In this document: positions 19,101 through 27,952 of the stretch, piece after piece
How the letters are laid out: every line of letters starts with the position of its first letter
Numbering within the stretch: position 1 is the first letter of the stretch
NCBI RefSeq assembly: GCF_008370045.1
Contig: NZ_VOBN01000003.1
Location: forward strand, 310,001-374,000
DNA from: Pseudomonas sp. ANT_J12
Lineage (GTDB): Bacteria > Pseudomonadota > Gammaproteobacteria > Pseudomonadales > Pseudomonadaceae
Reading direction: 5' to 3'
DNA: 64,000 nucleotides
Notes under the pieces: model-generated
What the model was told of the DNA's origin: nothing
The model's database searches: none
The model's input: only the letters and a program-made list of their open reading frames with translations
Made by a program: the position numbers and the translations under genes

Positions 19101-20726
19101 GAAGAGCGCCGGGGTGTCTTTGCCTACTAACTCCTCGGCGTCATAACCCAACAAATGCTCGGCACCTTTGTTGAACACTCTGATAACGCCATCGAGATCC
19201 GTCGCAATGATCGAAACCTCGGTAGCCGAGCGTAGCACCGTGCCCAACAGCAGATTGAGATGCCGCAACTCGGACGTTCGCTGCGCAACCTGCTCCTCAA
19301 GGTTGGAATTGAGTTCCAGAATCTGGGCCTCAGCTGCTTTTTTCTCCGAGATATCCCTTAAGGTCTTGGAGGCCCCAACGACGCGACCACCCTCGCCATA
19401 AATGGGTGAAATGCTGGCGGAGACATCGATCAGTCGCTGGTCTTTGTGATGGCGTTGGGTGTCAAAGCTACCGATACGCTCTCCCGCCCTGATGCGCGCA
19501 AGGATATGAGCTTCCTCGGTGACAAGTGCTGCCGGAACAATCAAATCGGCGAGCGTCTGCCCCACCGCTTCCTCGGCGGTGTACCCAAATAGGTACTCGG
19601 CACCTTTGTTCCAGTTGGTGACGACGCCATCGAGTGTCTTTCCGATAATGCCATCTGCCGAACTTTCAACGATGGAAGCCAGCCTTGCCTGCTCGGCAAA
19701 TATCTGCCGCCGACGTTGACGGCTGACGCTCACGACACTCGCCAGGGTCGCCAGAAGCAGCGTGAGCAAACCACCGAAAAACAGCACAACTTTTGGTGAG
19801 ACCTGGTGTAGGCGCTGAATGAACAGCGCGTTTGCGTCGAGTTCGATTTTCCACCGTCTCCCGTAGACCTCGAACTCCATCTGATGGGTCATCAGTGTTT
19901 CACGGCGAGCCGAGTCGTCGGTGCTTTCATAAAACAGCGTCTCTTGTCCTGGGACGGTGATATCCCTTAATCGTAGATGTACCGTCTCATTTTCTATGCG
20001 CAGGCCTCTGAGTACCTCCTCCGTGCGCAACACGACATAGCTCCAGCCAAAAGCGGCGGCCTCGCGTTCAGCAGCAGTTGCCGGAGTCACTGCGCCACGA
20101 AAGATGGGTAACAACACCAGGAAGGACTGCTGCGGTTTCCCCTGGGCCTGTATAAGCGTTATGGGCCCAGTGATCCGTGCCGCACCGCTTTGTATCGAGG
20201 ATTGTGCAGCCTCTCGCCGCGATGTTTCCGAAGCGATGTCCAAGCCAATTGCGGGCTGGTTACCCTCAACAGGGTCGACATACTGGACAACGTAACGCTC
20301 GCCTGAATGGGGTGAGAATTGGCGAATGGAGAAATCCGCTTTTCCGTCGGCCCGGGCATGCTTGAGAAAGTCGCTTTCATCCTGCTCCAGGACACGCCTG
20401 ATAAAGCCCAAGGCACTTGCGCCGGGGAACTCGACAGCGAGGTCGCGCGTTTGATTATATTGATCAAAAATCTCACGACTGACGCCATGCTCACCCGCCG
20501 TCAGCACCGCTCCACGAGCGCCCCGCAATCCGTATTGGTAAAGATTAAGGCGAGTTAAAACCAAATCTGCGGCTTCGTCGGTGGCCGCTACGATCGCTTC
20601 TTGAGCCTGCTGTTGGTTAACGCGGTCAAGGATCCAGCCGCCTAGAATGCTTGCCCCCGCCCCCACCGCCAGAGTGATGACCACTCCCCAGCTCAATGCA
20701 AAAAACTTATGCTTTCTCACCCGCAT
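16188..20726 (-). CDS. Hybrid sensor histidine kinase (CHASE-PAS-HisKA-HATPase-REC-REC-Hpt)
   Basis: The 1512-residue inner-membrane kinase has a TM segment near residues 12-31, a periplasmic CHASE-type sensor to about 305 (with RGARGAVL and ALGFIRRV), and a second TM near 308-332. Three PAS/PAC units follow roughly between 345 and 770, then HisKA with phospho-acceptor H796 (MSHEIRTPMN) and a HATPase domain. Two receivers follow (D1086 in VLMDWRMSDMDG, D1230 in VLMDIQMPDIDG), then a C-terminal Hpt domain with H1370 (LHTIKGSSGTMG). This is a complete internal phosphorelay. CHASE domains often sense small molecules such as cytokinin-like compounds; the ligand is unknown. Confidence 0.93.
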   Translation of the reverse strand: MRVRKHKFFALSWGVVITLAVGAGASILGGWILDRVNQQQAQEAIVAATDEAADLVLTRLNLYQYGLRGARGAVLTAGEHGVSREIFDQYNQTRDLAVEFPGASALGFIRRVLEQDESDFLKHARADGKADFSIRQFSPHSGERYVVQYVDPVEGNQPAIGLDIASETSRREAAQSSIQSGAARITGPITLIQAQGKPQQSFLVLLPIFRGAVTPATAAEREAAAFGWSYVVLRTEEVLRGLRIENETVHLRLRDITVPGQETLFYESTDDSARRETLMTHQMEFEVYGRRWKIELDANALFIQRLHQVSPKVVLFFGGLLTLLLATLASVVSVSRQRRRQIFAEQARLASIVESSADGIIGKTLDGVVTNWNKGAEYLFGYTAEEAVGQTLADLIVPAALVTEEAHILARIRAGERIGSFDTQRHHKDQRLIDVSASISPIYGEGGRVVGASKTLRDISEKKAAEAQILELNSNLEEQVAQRTSELRHLNLLLGTVLRSATEVSIIATDLDGVIRVFNKGAEHLLGYDAEELVGKDTPALFHVPEDVAARGVELSEEYAQPIIGFRVLTHKPELEGAETREWTYIRKDGLRVPVTLVVTSMRDAEGGLSGYLGIAVDITERKAAEKELAASLKTTLEQRSELMAVHDQLLMAAEVAELGVWSWTLTDNALKWNDRMFEFYGQPLSLRNTGLGYEHWYSRVHPDDVVAAAAKLKGAVEGTDVYDTIFRVVRPDGQTRFIQAGAQIERGPGGEALRVTGINRDITAQRELESHLLHAKEQADAGSAAKSAFLANMSHEIRTPMNAVLGMLQLVQNTDLDGRQLDYVSKAQSAARSLLGLLNDILDYSKIEAGKLQLDVHPFELETLMRDLAVVLAGNQGQKEVEVMFDLDSNLPNDLIGDSLRLQQVLINLAGNALKFTLEGQIVVSVEQRLRTENTVSLRIAVSDTGIGISPEQLQRIFEGFTQAEASTSRRFGGTGLGLVICKRLVALMGGELQVQSQQGVGSRFWFDITLDVAPASLPKSTHPEADASIRILVVDDNAMAGELLLRTVHALGWKADRVSGGTQAVEWVKKAQASGNAYDVVLMDWRMSDMDGLSAAQLIHQQGNGVPPPVVIMITAYGREVLADAHQAGEASFVGFLTKPVTPKQLADAVELALNGKDLLHSPLSRSTVDRPRRLAGLRLLVVEDNMLNRQVADELLTREGAEVRLAEGGLEGVSKVMSERFDVVLMDIQMPDIDGLEATRRIRSNPRFATLPIVAMTANASNSDREACFAAGMNEHVGKPIDLEQLVATLLLQVGREGIQAVSGLGQTMMGEGIMDSRASIVDRFGGDLDLIRIVLKNFGPELEKQLIRLHEQIQQQDAAGAAFVLHTIKGSSGTMGAKALSMLAGNLEHRLKDPASAADIFADVAWFDELSRLLQLSLEQMTVDFGQSPPAKISTGNEIMKPTQWKQSLEEILLLLEAGNLQALELTEALVAKTPPSLRPRFDELVTRVQSLDFSAAMPIGRDLLRSA

Positions 20727-20797
20727 TGCCCCGTTGCAGAAGACCTGAAAGCCTTCAAATTTTAAGGTTCTAACCCAGTTGGGGGGGCGTCAGCAGC

Positions 20798-22507
20798 TTA
20801 GTTCGTATGCGCAACATCAACGTTAAGCCCGGACGATAAAAATGAAGATATCTGAGTAAAAGGAATCGGACGGCAATACAAATAACCTTGCATGATCTGG
20901 CAGCCCTGCCTCAGAAGCGTATCGGCCTGTTCCTGGGTTTCTACACCTTCGGCCACCAATTCAAGTCCTAGCGCCTGGCCCAGCTTGATGATCGCTTCAA
21001 TGATTGCCGAATCGCTTTTGTCGGTGAGCATATCTCGCACAAAGCTCTGGTCTATTTTCAGCACATCAATGGGAAATCGCTTGAGATAAGCCAGGCTCGA
21101 ATAACCGGTGCCGAAATCGTCGATCGAAATGCGAACCCCGAGGTTCTTGAGAAGAAAGAGGGTCTCTCGAGCGTTATCAATTTCCCTGGCCAGCACCCCT
21201 TCGGTAATCTCCAGTTCCAGGAATCTTGCTTCCAGTCCGGATTCGACCAGGATGCTTTTCACCATGTCCAGAAAGGAGGCTTCGCGAAACTGCACGGCAG
21301 AGATGTTCACGCTAATAGAAATGTCATGACCCTGCTCACGAAGCACCCTCGTGTCCTTGCAGGCCTGGAGCAGAACGTATTTTCCAATGGGAATGATCAG
21401 CCCGGTTTCCTCTGCCAGAGGAATGAAATCGGCTGGTGAAATCAAGACACCGTCATGATTGCGCCAGCGGATCAGCGCCTCCATCCCGATGATCCGGTGA
21501 TACCGGGCATCAATTTTCGCCTGGTAAAAAACCTCGAAAACACCTTCTTCCAGGGCGCTACGCATATGGCGCTCAAGTAGGTGCCTGGCACGCAGGCTGC
21601 TCTCGATATGTGAAGAGAAAAAACAATAGCGATTACGGCCTGAAAGCTTCGCCTGGTACATGGCGGCATCGGCGTGCCGGTAAAGCGATTCCACATCGCA
21701 GCTGTCTTCAGGGAACACACTGATGCCGATGCTCGCGCAAAGGTCGTATCGGTTTGCCTGGATTGAAAAAGGACTGGAGATTGTGGCGAGCACCCTTTCA
21801 GCGAAGTCGCCAACGGCATCGAAACTGACTACCTCTGGCAGGAGGAGGATGAACTCGTCCCCTCCTTGTCTGCTGACGGTATCCTCCAAGCGCAGGGATC
21901 TCGACAATCGCGATGCAACCTCTTGCAACACCAAATCGCCGACCGAGTGGCCCATCGAATCGTTGATGACTTTGAAGTTATCCAGATCCAGCAGCAGCAT
22001 CGCCACACGGCCATGGTTGCGACGAGCCTTTTGTAGCGCCTGCTCGGTACGATCCTGCAACAGTATTCTGTTGGGCAGCCCGGTCAATGCATCGTGATTG
22101 GCAAGCCTCTTCGCCTCCTTGCGCAAGGCGATATGAGCTTTGATGCGGGCTCTGGCAACCGGGACATTCAGCGGCTTTTGAATGAAGTCCACGCCGCCGC
22201 ACTCCAGAGCGAGCAGCTCATCGGCTGTCTGCGTATGAGCGCTGACAAAAATGACCGCTGCATCCAACAGTTCGGGATCAGACTTTAGCGCCCGACACAC
22301 CTCGAAGCCGCTCATGCCTGGCATTTCTATGTCGAGCAAAACCACATCGGGCCTGAATTGGCGCGCAATCTCAAGCGCCTGCTGACCATTTTGGGCGATA
22401 TAGACCTCAGCTAAATCTTTCACTGCCGTGCTCAGGACTCTTAGATCGGTGACTTGGTCATCGACGATCAGGAGGATGGGTTTGAGACTGAACGTCTTGT
22501 CGTGCAT
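20798..22507 (-). CDS. Response regulator with GGDEF and EAL domains
   Basis: The 569-residue protein has a REC domain (D59, K111), a GGDEF domain (GGDEF at 215-219, with I-site RLED at 206-209) and an EAL domain. The EAL signature reads EALIRW at 343-348, with loop-6 DDFGTGYSSL and EGVET present. Both output domains keep their catalytic motifs, so it could make or degrade c-di-GMP depending on phosphorylation; many such proteins work mainly as phosphodiesterases. It lies 71 bp before the hybrid kinase in the same operon. Confidence 0.92.
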   Translation of the reverse strand: MHDKTFSLKPILLIVDDQVTDLRVLSTAVKDLAEVYIAQNGQQALEIARQFRPDVVLLDIEMPGMSGFEVCRALKSDPELLDAAVIFVSAHTQTADELLALECGGVDFIQKPLNVPVARARIKAHIALRKEAKRLANHDALTGLPNRILLQDRTEQALQKARRNHGRVAMLLLDLDNFKVINDSMGHSVGDLVLQEVASRLSRSLRLEDTVSRQGGDEFILLLPEVVSFDAVGDFAERVLATISSPFSIQANRYDLCASIGISVFPEDSCDVESLYRHADAAMYQAKLSGRNRYCFFSSHIESSLRARHLLERHMRSALEEGVFEVFYQAKIDARYHRIIGMEALIRWRNHDGVLISPADFIPLAEETGLIIPIGKYVLLQACKDTRVLREQGHDISISVNISAVQFREASFLDMVKSILVESGLEARFLELEITEGVLAREIDNARETLFLLKNLGVRISIDDFGTGYSSLAYLKRFPIDVLKIDQSFVRDMLTDKSDSAIIEAIIKLGQALGLELVAEGVETQEQADTLLRQGCQIMQGYLYCRPIPFTQISSFLSSGLNVDVAHTN

Positions 22508-22594
22508 TCCGTTACTCCTGCCAAATCCCTTTCATTGAGTGACAAGCCATCCTGAACAGCTTCTATCTGCACCGGAACATCCAGCCGGCCTGGC

Positions 22595-23719
22595 TCAGGC
22601 CAGGCCGGCCAATCGTTGCAGTCTTTCGACGTCAGCTTCGGATTCACCGTTGTTCATGGCGGCGGCAAGGCGCATCACCACTTGTTCGCGCCGAACTTGC
22701 ATGGGAGGCAGCGCATAAATAGCGCCTATCAACTCACGTAGAACCATAGGCAGTCCCCAGCGTGCTTTCAAGCGAACGGCAAAAGGCGCTGCAAAATCGC
22801 GGACAGCGTGCGAGAGCGTTTCTTCGTCCACGCTATTGCCCTGGTTCTCCCATTTCCGGGTCTGGTAAAGCACACAGAGCTCGCCCATGCGGTGCAACAG
22901 GGCTGCACACTGCAAGGGTGCAGGGTCCAAACCGCATTGTTGAGCCAATAGAACAACCTTCTCAGCCAACTGCTCAGCATCATCCAAATGAGCCTGGACG
23001 AGCGTCATCAACATGCCGTCAAGTTGAGTATTAGTCTGTCGCAGGGCCTGGCTAATCGCCAGGTTCACGCTGGTAAGCCCTCCTAACCGTGTCAGGGCAC
23101 CGTTCAAATTCGTGCAGCGCTGGCCGAGCCCGAGATACGCGGCACCGTTGGCTGCCGCGATCAAATGGGCGCACAGCGCCGGGTCGTGCTGCCAGTCATT
23201 GGCGTGTTCGCGCAAATCCATCGACGCCCCGCCATAGCCTAGTTGAAGCTTGTCCTTTACCGAGGCCAGCAAAGGCAAGTCCAACTCATCGGCAGACAAA
23301 CCACTGAGATAGCTGATCAGGTCTTCAGTATTGAGCGTGACGGTCTGGGGGGGCTCATCAAGCGGAAGGAGTGCGTCGAGAAACTGTACGACGCGCGAAA
23401 CCTGGAATGGCTTGGTGAAAAAAGCGCTGATCCGCAGCGATTTTACCGCCAGCACGCTGTCTCGATCAGCGCGACCGGTGATCATGATCAGCGGCGTATC
23501 CTGGTCTTTTTCGCGAATTTTCTGCAGCAGGTTGACGCCGGGAGCATCCGGCAGATTCCAGTCGGCCATAACCAACTGGTACGTGTTCGGCTGCCAAGCG
23601 TCTAACGCACTGGCGACATCGATAAAGCAATCGATTTGCGCAACCGGGCGGATGCTCAACACGAGCTGTTTTAAAAGATCTGATATCCAGGGGTCATCAT
23701 CCAGAATCATCACTCGCAT
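22595..23719 (-). CDS. Response regulator with HDOD output domain
   Basis: The 374-residue protein has an N-terminal receiver (acidic pocket D7-D9, phospho-acceptor D53 in VMADWNLPDAPG, K98 in TKPF) followed by an HDOD domain (about 150-350, with LIAAANGAAYLGLGQR and ALTRLGG). HDOD domains are catalytically inactive HD relatives that act in signalling scaffolds. First gene of the four-gene operon that also encodes the kinase and two c-di-GMP enzymes. The upstream non-coding 349 bp should hold the operon promoter. Confidence 0.9.
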   Translation of the reverse strand: MRVMILDDDPWISDLLKQLVLSIRPVAQIDCFIDVASALDAWQPNTYQLVMADWNLPDAPGVNLLQKIREKDQDTPLIMITGRADRDSVLAVKSLRISAFFTKPFQVSRVVQFLDALLPLDEPPQTVTLNTEDLISYLSGLSADELDLPLLASVKDKLQLGYGGASMDLREHANDWQHDPALCAHLIAAANGAAYLGLGQRCTNLNGALTRLGGLTSVNLAISQALRQTNTQLDGMLMTLVQAHLDDAEQLAEKVVLLAQQCGLDPAPLQCAALLHRMGELCVLYQTRKWENQGNSVDEETLSHAVRDFAAPFAVRLKARWGLPMVLRELIGAIYALPPMQVRREQVVMRLAAAMNNGESEADVERLQRLAGLA

Positions 23720-24068
23720 TCGGTAATCCTCACTGGATTGACACGCAACTTCACAACGCCTTAGGAACCAGGATTATCGGCCACCTGCAAAAAATTGATG
23801 TCGTTGAGATCAATGGATGAGGTTGTAACCAAGCGAATTTGAGTCAGTCACGGCAATTTCCCTTTGGCTGATGGCAAGATGGCATCCTTGAGGCTCGAAT
23901 CTATTCCTCACCAGCAAACTATACAAGCGCTCAACAAGGCACAGGCTCGCGAGGCATTTGGCGGAAGTTGAAGATGACCGCAACGCCTGAGGGCACTTCG
24001 GCAAGCCCCGAATGGTCTAGTGTTGCTCAAGCCAGGCGTTAGCCCCACTTTCTGAAAAGGCACCGACC
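23720..24068. other. Non-coding gap holding the divergent promoters of the signalling operon and a GST gene
   Basis: No convincing gene is seen in these 349 bp. Short open frames on the minus strand lack family character and ribosome-binding sites. The stretch is AT-richer than its neighbours and separates two divergently read units, so it probably holds both promoters. Confidence 0.4.
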
Positions 24069-24698
24069 ATGATCATCGTTCACCACCTGAACAACTCCCG
24101 TTCCCAGCGCATTCTCTGGCTGCTCGAAGAACTGGCCATCCCCTACGAACTGAAGCTCTATCAGCGCGATCCGAAGACCAACCTCGCGCCACCGGAGCTG
24201 AAAGCCATCGATGCCCTGGGCAAGTCCCCGGTAATCGAGGATGGCGCGCAGAAGCTGATCGAGTCCGCCGCGATCATCGACTACCTGATCCGCCGTCATG
24301 GCCAGGGTCGTTTGCAACCTGATCCGTCCACCGCCGCCTACGATCAATACGTGCAATGGCTGCACTTCGCCGAAGGCTCGGCCATGCTGCCACTGATGCT
24401 CAATCTGTATGTCGGCAAGTTGGGTGAAGCCGGTGCGCCGCTGCATCCACGGATCAATTCGGAAGTGGCCAACTACCTGAGCTACCTCGACACCGCACTG
24501 AGCGGCTCCGATTACCTGCTCGGCGATGAGTTCAGCGCTGCGGATATCCAGATGAGCTTTATCGGCGAGATCGCCCGGGCCCAGGGCAAGTTGCGTGACT
24601 ATCCGCACATCGCTGCGTGGGTTGAACGTTTCCAGGCCCGCCCGGCCTATGCCGCGGCGTTGAAAACAGGCGGAAAATATGACTTCGCGCCCAACTGA
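24069..24698 (+). CDS. Glutathione S-transferase family protein
   Basis: The 209-residue protein has a thioredoxin-fold N-domain (MIIVHHLNNSRSQRILWLLEEL, with the cis-Pro and ESAAIIDYL glutathione-contact motif) and an all-helical C-domain (SAADIQMSFIGEIARA). It is predicted to be cytosolic and to conjugate or reduce small molecules using glutathione. The SRSQR motif resembles the Beta/YfcG-like groups. The gene is 16 bp before a GNAT acetyltransferase and probably shares its transcript. Confidence 0.9.
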   Translation: MIIVHHLNNSRSQRILWLLEELAIPYELKLYQRDPKTNLAPPELKAIDALGKSPVIEDGAQKLIESAAIIDYLIRRHGQGRLQPDPSTAAYDQYVQWLHFAEGSAMLPLMLNLYVGKLGEAGAPLHPRINSEVANYLSYLDTALSGSDYLLGDEFSAADIQMSFIGEIARAQGKLRDYPHIAAWVERFQARPAYAAALKTGGKYDFAPN

Positions 24699-24714
24699 GC
24701 CTTAAAGATTCGCC

Positions 24715-25233
24715 ATGTCTCGAATAGAACTTCACGCCGCCCAGCGCGATGAGCTGCAGACGATTGAAAACCTGATGCAGTTCTACGTGTATGACTTCAG
24801 CGAGTGGCTGCCGCTGAAGCTTGGCGAGCATGGTTTATTCAATATCCAGCCCAAGCCGGGTTACTGGCGCAATCCGGCGACGCAGCCATTCCTGATCTGG
24901 GTTGACGGCGAATTGGCCGGGTTCGTGACCGTCGATGACGATACACACGTGGCCGGGGCCGAATTCAACATCGGCTACTTTTTTGTCTGTCGACGCTTTC
25001 GTGGCCAAGGCGTCGCGAAGTTTGTCGTCTCTGCCCTCTTGAGCCGATTGCCCGGTCAATGGCAAATTTTCCACATCGACGCGAACCCGCCTGCACGGCG
25101 GTTTTGGGCCCGAGAGATGCCTGCGCTCACCTCGGGAGAATTCACAACGCATCAACTGGCAGTGGACGGTTATCCCTGCACGCTCTACCGCTTTGAAACC
25201 GCGCCCCACAGCCCTTCAGCCGCCCTTTCCTAA
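24715..25233 (+). CDS. GNAT-family N-acetyltransferase
   Basis: The 172-residue protein has the GNAT acetyl-CoA-binding motif RRFRGQGVAKF (about residues 97-107) preceded by the beta-4 strand EFNIGYFFV, and the DANPPARRFW helix of motif B. Substrate unknown. The short spacing from the preceding GST gene suggests a two-gene operon. Confidence 0.88.
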   Translation: MSRIELHAAQRDELQTIENLMQFYVYDFSEWLPLKLGEHGLFNIQPKPGYWRNPATQPFLIWVDGELAGFVTVDDDTHVAGAEFNIGYFFVCRRFRGQGVAKFVVSALLSRLPGQWQIFHIDANPPARRFWAREMPALTSGEFTTHQLAVDGYPCTLYRFETAPHSPSAALS

Positions 25234-25725
25234 TTCCAAAACCACTTTGTCCGACAATATGTAGTGACTAAAAATAATCACTACATAATCGTTGACGCCG
25301 TCGATTTGCCCTTGCATGATGCAGGCAACTCCCCGATCGGGAGTACAGGCAACACGTTTGAGCAAGCTCGTCTGACCGCCGAGCTGTTTTTCCCGGATAC
25401 ACGCTGCCCACAAGGCAGATTGAAGAAGCTGACCTGGCCCGAACGTCCAGTACAAGGACGAGAAGCGCTGGCGAAACGTACTCATGAAGCTTGTGGCCGA
25501 CCCTGAAAACGTCGGCAGTGGCCTTAAGGTTTTCGCCGCTTCTCTTCGTTGTGACGCTATTGCGTAGCAGTTATTCAACACGACTACATGCAACAGACGC
25601 GAGACCCCGTCAATTTGGCGGCTGACCGCTGACGTCCTGGTTTCGGTGCCAGGGATCAACTAACCGATGGGCTACCGGTATTAGCGAATCAACTTTGAAA
25701 GATCACCAAATGGTCAAGGGGCTTA
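25234..25725. other. Gap with a short inverted repeat and no recognised gene
   Basis: About 490 bp with no gene I can support. A perfect 9-bp inverted repeat (atgtagtga / tcactacat, 25259-25286) lies just past the GNAT stop and may end its transcript. Open frames on both strands here (80 and 147 codons) overlap each other, lack family motifs and have odd composition. A decayed gene is possible but cannot be shown by eye. Confidence 0.4.
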
Positions 25726-26058
25726 ATGATGAATCTGAACAATCAACCGACTATCGATGAACTGGCTCGTATGTTCGCTGCGCAAAAAGACAGCCACGAC
25801 AGCCATATCCTGTGGATCAGCAAGTCGGGCCAGGTGCACATGGACTGCCTGTCGCCCCATGCTCACGAAGCAGAGTTCGACCAGAACAACCAGAACTTGC
25901 TGGCCCGATTGAAGATGTACCGTCGCGGCCAGGGTTATGTCGGCAAGAAAGCCGCGGCCGATAAGGACTTCATCGGTAATGTTCTGCAAACTCTGAAACA
26001 GGCGTGGGCATCGATGCAGAACCAGAACGAAGTTCGGGTGATTGATCGGTTCTATTAA
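25726..26058 (+). CDS. Conserved-looking hypothetical protein, 110 residues
   Basis: The protein is hydrophilic and soluble-looking, with a helical N-terminus (TIDELARMFAAQKD), a DSHILWISKSGQVHMDC beta segment and a KKAAADKDFIGNVLQTLKQAW helix. No signal peptide or known domain is seen. The ATG at 25726 follows TCAAGGGGC; a second ATG comes next. A strong terminator follows. Codon use is ordinary for the genome, so a real gene is likely. Confidence 0.75.
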   Translation: MMNLNNQPTIDELARMFAAQKDSHDSHILWISKSGQVHMDCLSPHAHEAEFDQNNQNLLARLKMYRRGQGYVGKKAAADKDFIGNVLQTLKQAWASMQNQNEVRVIDRFY

Positions 26059-26067
26059 TCAAGATTG

Positions 26068-26106
26068 AAAAAGGGCCTGCTCCCCTCAAGGAGCAGGCCC
26101 TTTTTT
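26068..26106. terminator. Bidirectional rho-independent terminator
   Basis: A GC-rich stem (aaagggcctgctcc / ggagcaggcccttt) with a short loop is flanked by A-runs on the left and TTTTTT on the right. It can therefore end the 110-residue-protein gene on the plus strand and cynR on the minus strand. Confidence 0.9.
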
Positions 26107-26126
26107 ATGCGCGACGTTTACCGCCA

Positions 26127-27008
26127 CTAAACAGGCTTCATTTCCAACACCAACTCCACAAACGCCAACGCCGCCGCACTGTGGTAATTGTTCTTCCTGC
26201 GCAACAACGCCGCGCCCCGCTGCGGCGCTTCACCCTGCAACGCAATCTTGCGCAACGCCCGATCCTCGGTGGCAATCGCCTCCGGCAAAATGGTCGCGAC
26301 CGCCGTATGCCGAATCACCTCCAGCAACGTACTCACCGAATTCACCTCGATCACCACTTTGGGGGTGATGGCCTGTTGGCGAAAGTAGTCATCGATGGAT
26401 GATCGAGTGATGAACTCCGGCGCCAGCAACGCAAACTCCAGTTGCGCCACCTCGCTCGGCGCCAGCGTCCCTTGGCTTTCATACAACGGATGATCACGCC
26501 CGACCATCAGTCCCAGCGTCTCGACAAACGCCGGGATGCATTCGATCTCGGGATTACGCACCGGCGTAAAGGCAATGGCGATGTCCAGTGAGTCGTCCGC
26601 CAGCCCGGCCTCGATGTCGTCCATGGACAGTTCGAAAATCTCCAGATGGATGTTCGGGAAGCGTGCCGAGTAATCGCGCACCAGCGGCCCCACCAAATAC
26701 GCCATGAAGGTCGGCGTCATCGCCAGACGCAAGGTGCCACGGGACAAATCCTTCACGTCATGCAACGCGCGCTTTCCCGCCTCCAGCTCCACCAGCACCC
26801 GCCGGGCGCATTCGATGTAGGCCACGCCGGCGTCGGTGGGTTTGACCGTGCGCGAAGTGCGGTCGAACAGACTGACGCCCAGGGTTTCTTCCAATTGCCG
26901 GATCTGTTGCGACAGGGTCGGCTGAGAGACGTGCAGCGCTTCGGCGGCGCGGGTGAAGCCGCCGTGGTCGGCGACGGCGATCAGGTAACGCAGATGTCGG
27001 AGCAGCAT
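26127..27008 (-). CDS. cynR: LysR-family regulator of the cyanate operon
   Basis: The 293-residue LysR protein is clearly close to E. coli CynR in the parts I can compare: MLLRHLRYLIAVADHGGF, SQPTLSQQIRQLEETLGV, GTLRLAMTPTFMAYLVGPL and LLRRKNNY. The winged HTH is at the N-terminus and the cyanate-sensing domain follows. I chose the start at 27008 because CynR begins ML-x-RH. It is divergent from cynS, as in E. coli. Confidence 0.92.
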   Translation of the reverse strand: MLLRHLRYLIAVADHGGFTRAAEALHVSQPTLSQQIRQLEETLGVSLFDRTSRTVKPTDAGVAYIECARRVLVELEAGKRALHDVKDLSRGTLRLAMTPTFMAYLVGPLVRDYSARFPNIHLEIFELSMDDIEAGLADDSLDIAIAFTPVRNPEIECIPAFVETLGLMVGRDHPLYESQGTLAPSEVAQLEFALLAPEFITRSSIDDYFRQQAITPKVVIEVNSVSTLLEVIRHTAVATILPEAIATEDRALRKIALQGEAPQRGAALLRRKNNYHSAAALAFVELVLEMKPV

Positions 27009-27133
27009 GGGCAAATCCATCTATAGGCTGTGCTTATGCTGCGCATTGTATATCGGTCTTGGACGCTATGGATCAATCGGCAGAAGATTGCTCCACACAC
27101 AGCAACAACCCCATCCGATAAAGGAGTCACACC
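27009..27133. promoter_or_regulatory. cynR-cynS divergent promoter region
   Basis: This 125-bp region between divergent cynR and cynS must hold the CynR-binding site and both promoters. An AT-rich LysR-like stretch is seen at about 27018-27055 (ctataggctgtgcttatg...gtatatcgg). The cynS ribosome-binding site AAAGGAG is at 27120-27126. Confidence 0.5.
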
Positions 27134-27601
27134 ATGCAACAGTCCCACGCTTACAACGACCAGAGTCTGGCCCTGACCACTTCGATCCTCGACGCCAAGG
27201 CGCGCAAAAACCTGTCCTGGCAGGACCTGACCGACGGCACCGGCCTGGGCCTGGCGTACGTCACCGCCGCCCTGCTCGGCCAGCACCCACTGCCGGAAGC
27301 CGCCGCCAAAGTGGTTGGCGAGAAGCTAGACCTGGACGCTGACAGCATTGCCCGTCTGCAGATCATCCCGCTGCGCGGCAGCCTTTCGGGTGTGCCGACC
27401 GACCCGACCATCTACCGCTTCCACGAAATGATCCAGATCTACGGCACCACCTTGAAAGCCCTGGTGCATGAGCAATTCGGCGACGGCATCATCAGCGCCA
27501 TCAACTTCAAGCTCGACATGAAGAAAGTCGAAGACCCGGAAGGCGGCTCCCGCGCCGTGATCACCCTGGACGGCAAGTTCCTGCCACTGCGTCCTTTCTA
27601 A
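27134..27601 (+). CDS. cynS: Cyanase (cyanate hydratase)
   Basis: The 155-residue enzyme converts cyanate and bicarbonate to ammonia and CO2. The catalytic triad is visible: R95 and E98 in [11 protein letters not shown], and S121 in [10 protein letters not shown]. The N-terminal helical domain ([26 protein letters not shown]) and the C-terminus [10 protein letters not shown] are typical. The nearby carbonic anhydrase would supply the bicarbonate consumed. Confidence 0.97.
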   Translation: MQQSHAYNDQSLALTTSILDAKARKNLSWQDLTDGTGLGLAYVTAALLGQHPLPEAAAKVVGEKLDLDADSIARLQIIPLRGSLSGVPTDPTIYRFHEMIQIYGTTLKALVHEQFGDGIISAINFKLDMKKVEDPEGGSRAVITLDGKFLPLRPF

Positions 27602-27681
27602 CTCAGTACCGGCCCGCACTTAACGTGCGGGCCAACCACCCCGACCTCTTCCACTCACCACGTTCATCTGGAGGCTGCCCC

Positions 27682-27918
27682 ATGCACAAATTTCTGCTCG
27701 CACTCTCGCTGATCGCCGGCCTGGCAACCCAGGCTCAGGCCCAGGACAGCGCCGTCGCCTACCAGTACGGCATGGACCTGGATATCGCCCAAGTCGTCAG
27801 CATCACCCCGGTCGCCGATGTCTGCGGCCCGGCACCGGTGGAGATGACGTATCTCGATTCCAAAGGCTTGACCCACATTCTGCAATACAGCGAATTCGGC
27901 ACCGGCTGCTCGAACTGA
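27682..27918 (+). CDS. DUF2790 small secreted protein
   Basis: The 78-residue protein has a clear Sec signal peptide ([20 protein letters not shown]) and a mature domain with [32 protein letters not shown] and a C-terminal GTGCSN. Two cysteines probably form a disulphide. This is the DUF2790 pattern common in Pseudomonas periplasmic proteins of unknown role. A CTGGAGG site precedes the start. It sits between cynS and cynT in what looks like one operon. Confidence 0.85.
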   Translation: MHKFLLALSLIAGLATQAQAQDSAVAYQYGMDLDIAQVVSITPVADVCGPAPVEMTYLDSKGLTHILQYSEFGTGCSN

Positions 27919-27952
27919 GCCGCCCCCGTTCAGCACTTATGAGGAAGCACAC

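Noticed and set aside
23810..24004. 64-codon minus-strand frame upstream of the REC-HDOD gene
   Set aside because: Composition unlike a protein-coding gene and no homologous features; the space is needed for promoters.
25637..25655. Hairpin cctgg...ccagg considered as a terminator
   Set aside because: Stem of only five bases and no U-tract.
25216..25659. 147-codon minus-strand frame near the GNAT gene
   Set aside because: No recognised motif, no ribosome-binding site, overlaps a competing plus-strand frame; treated as non-coding.
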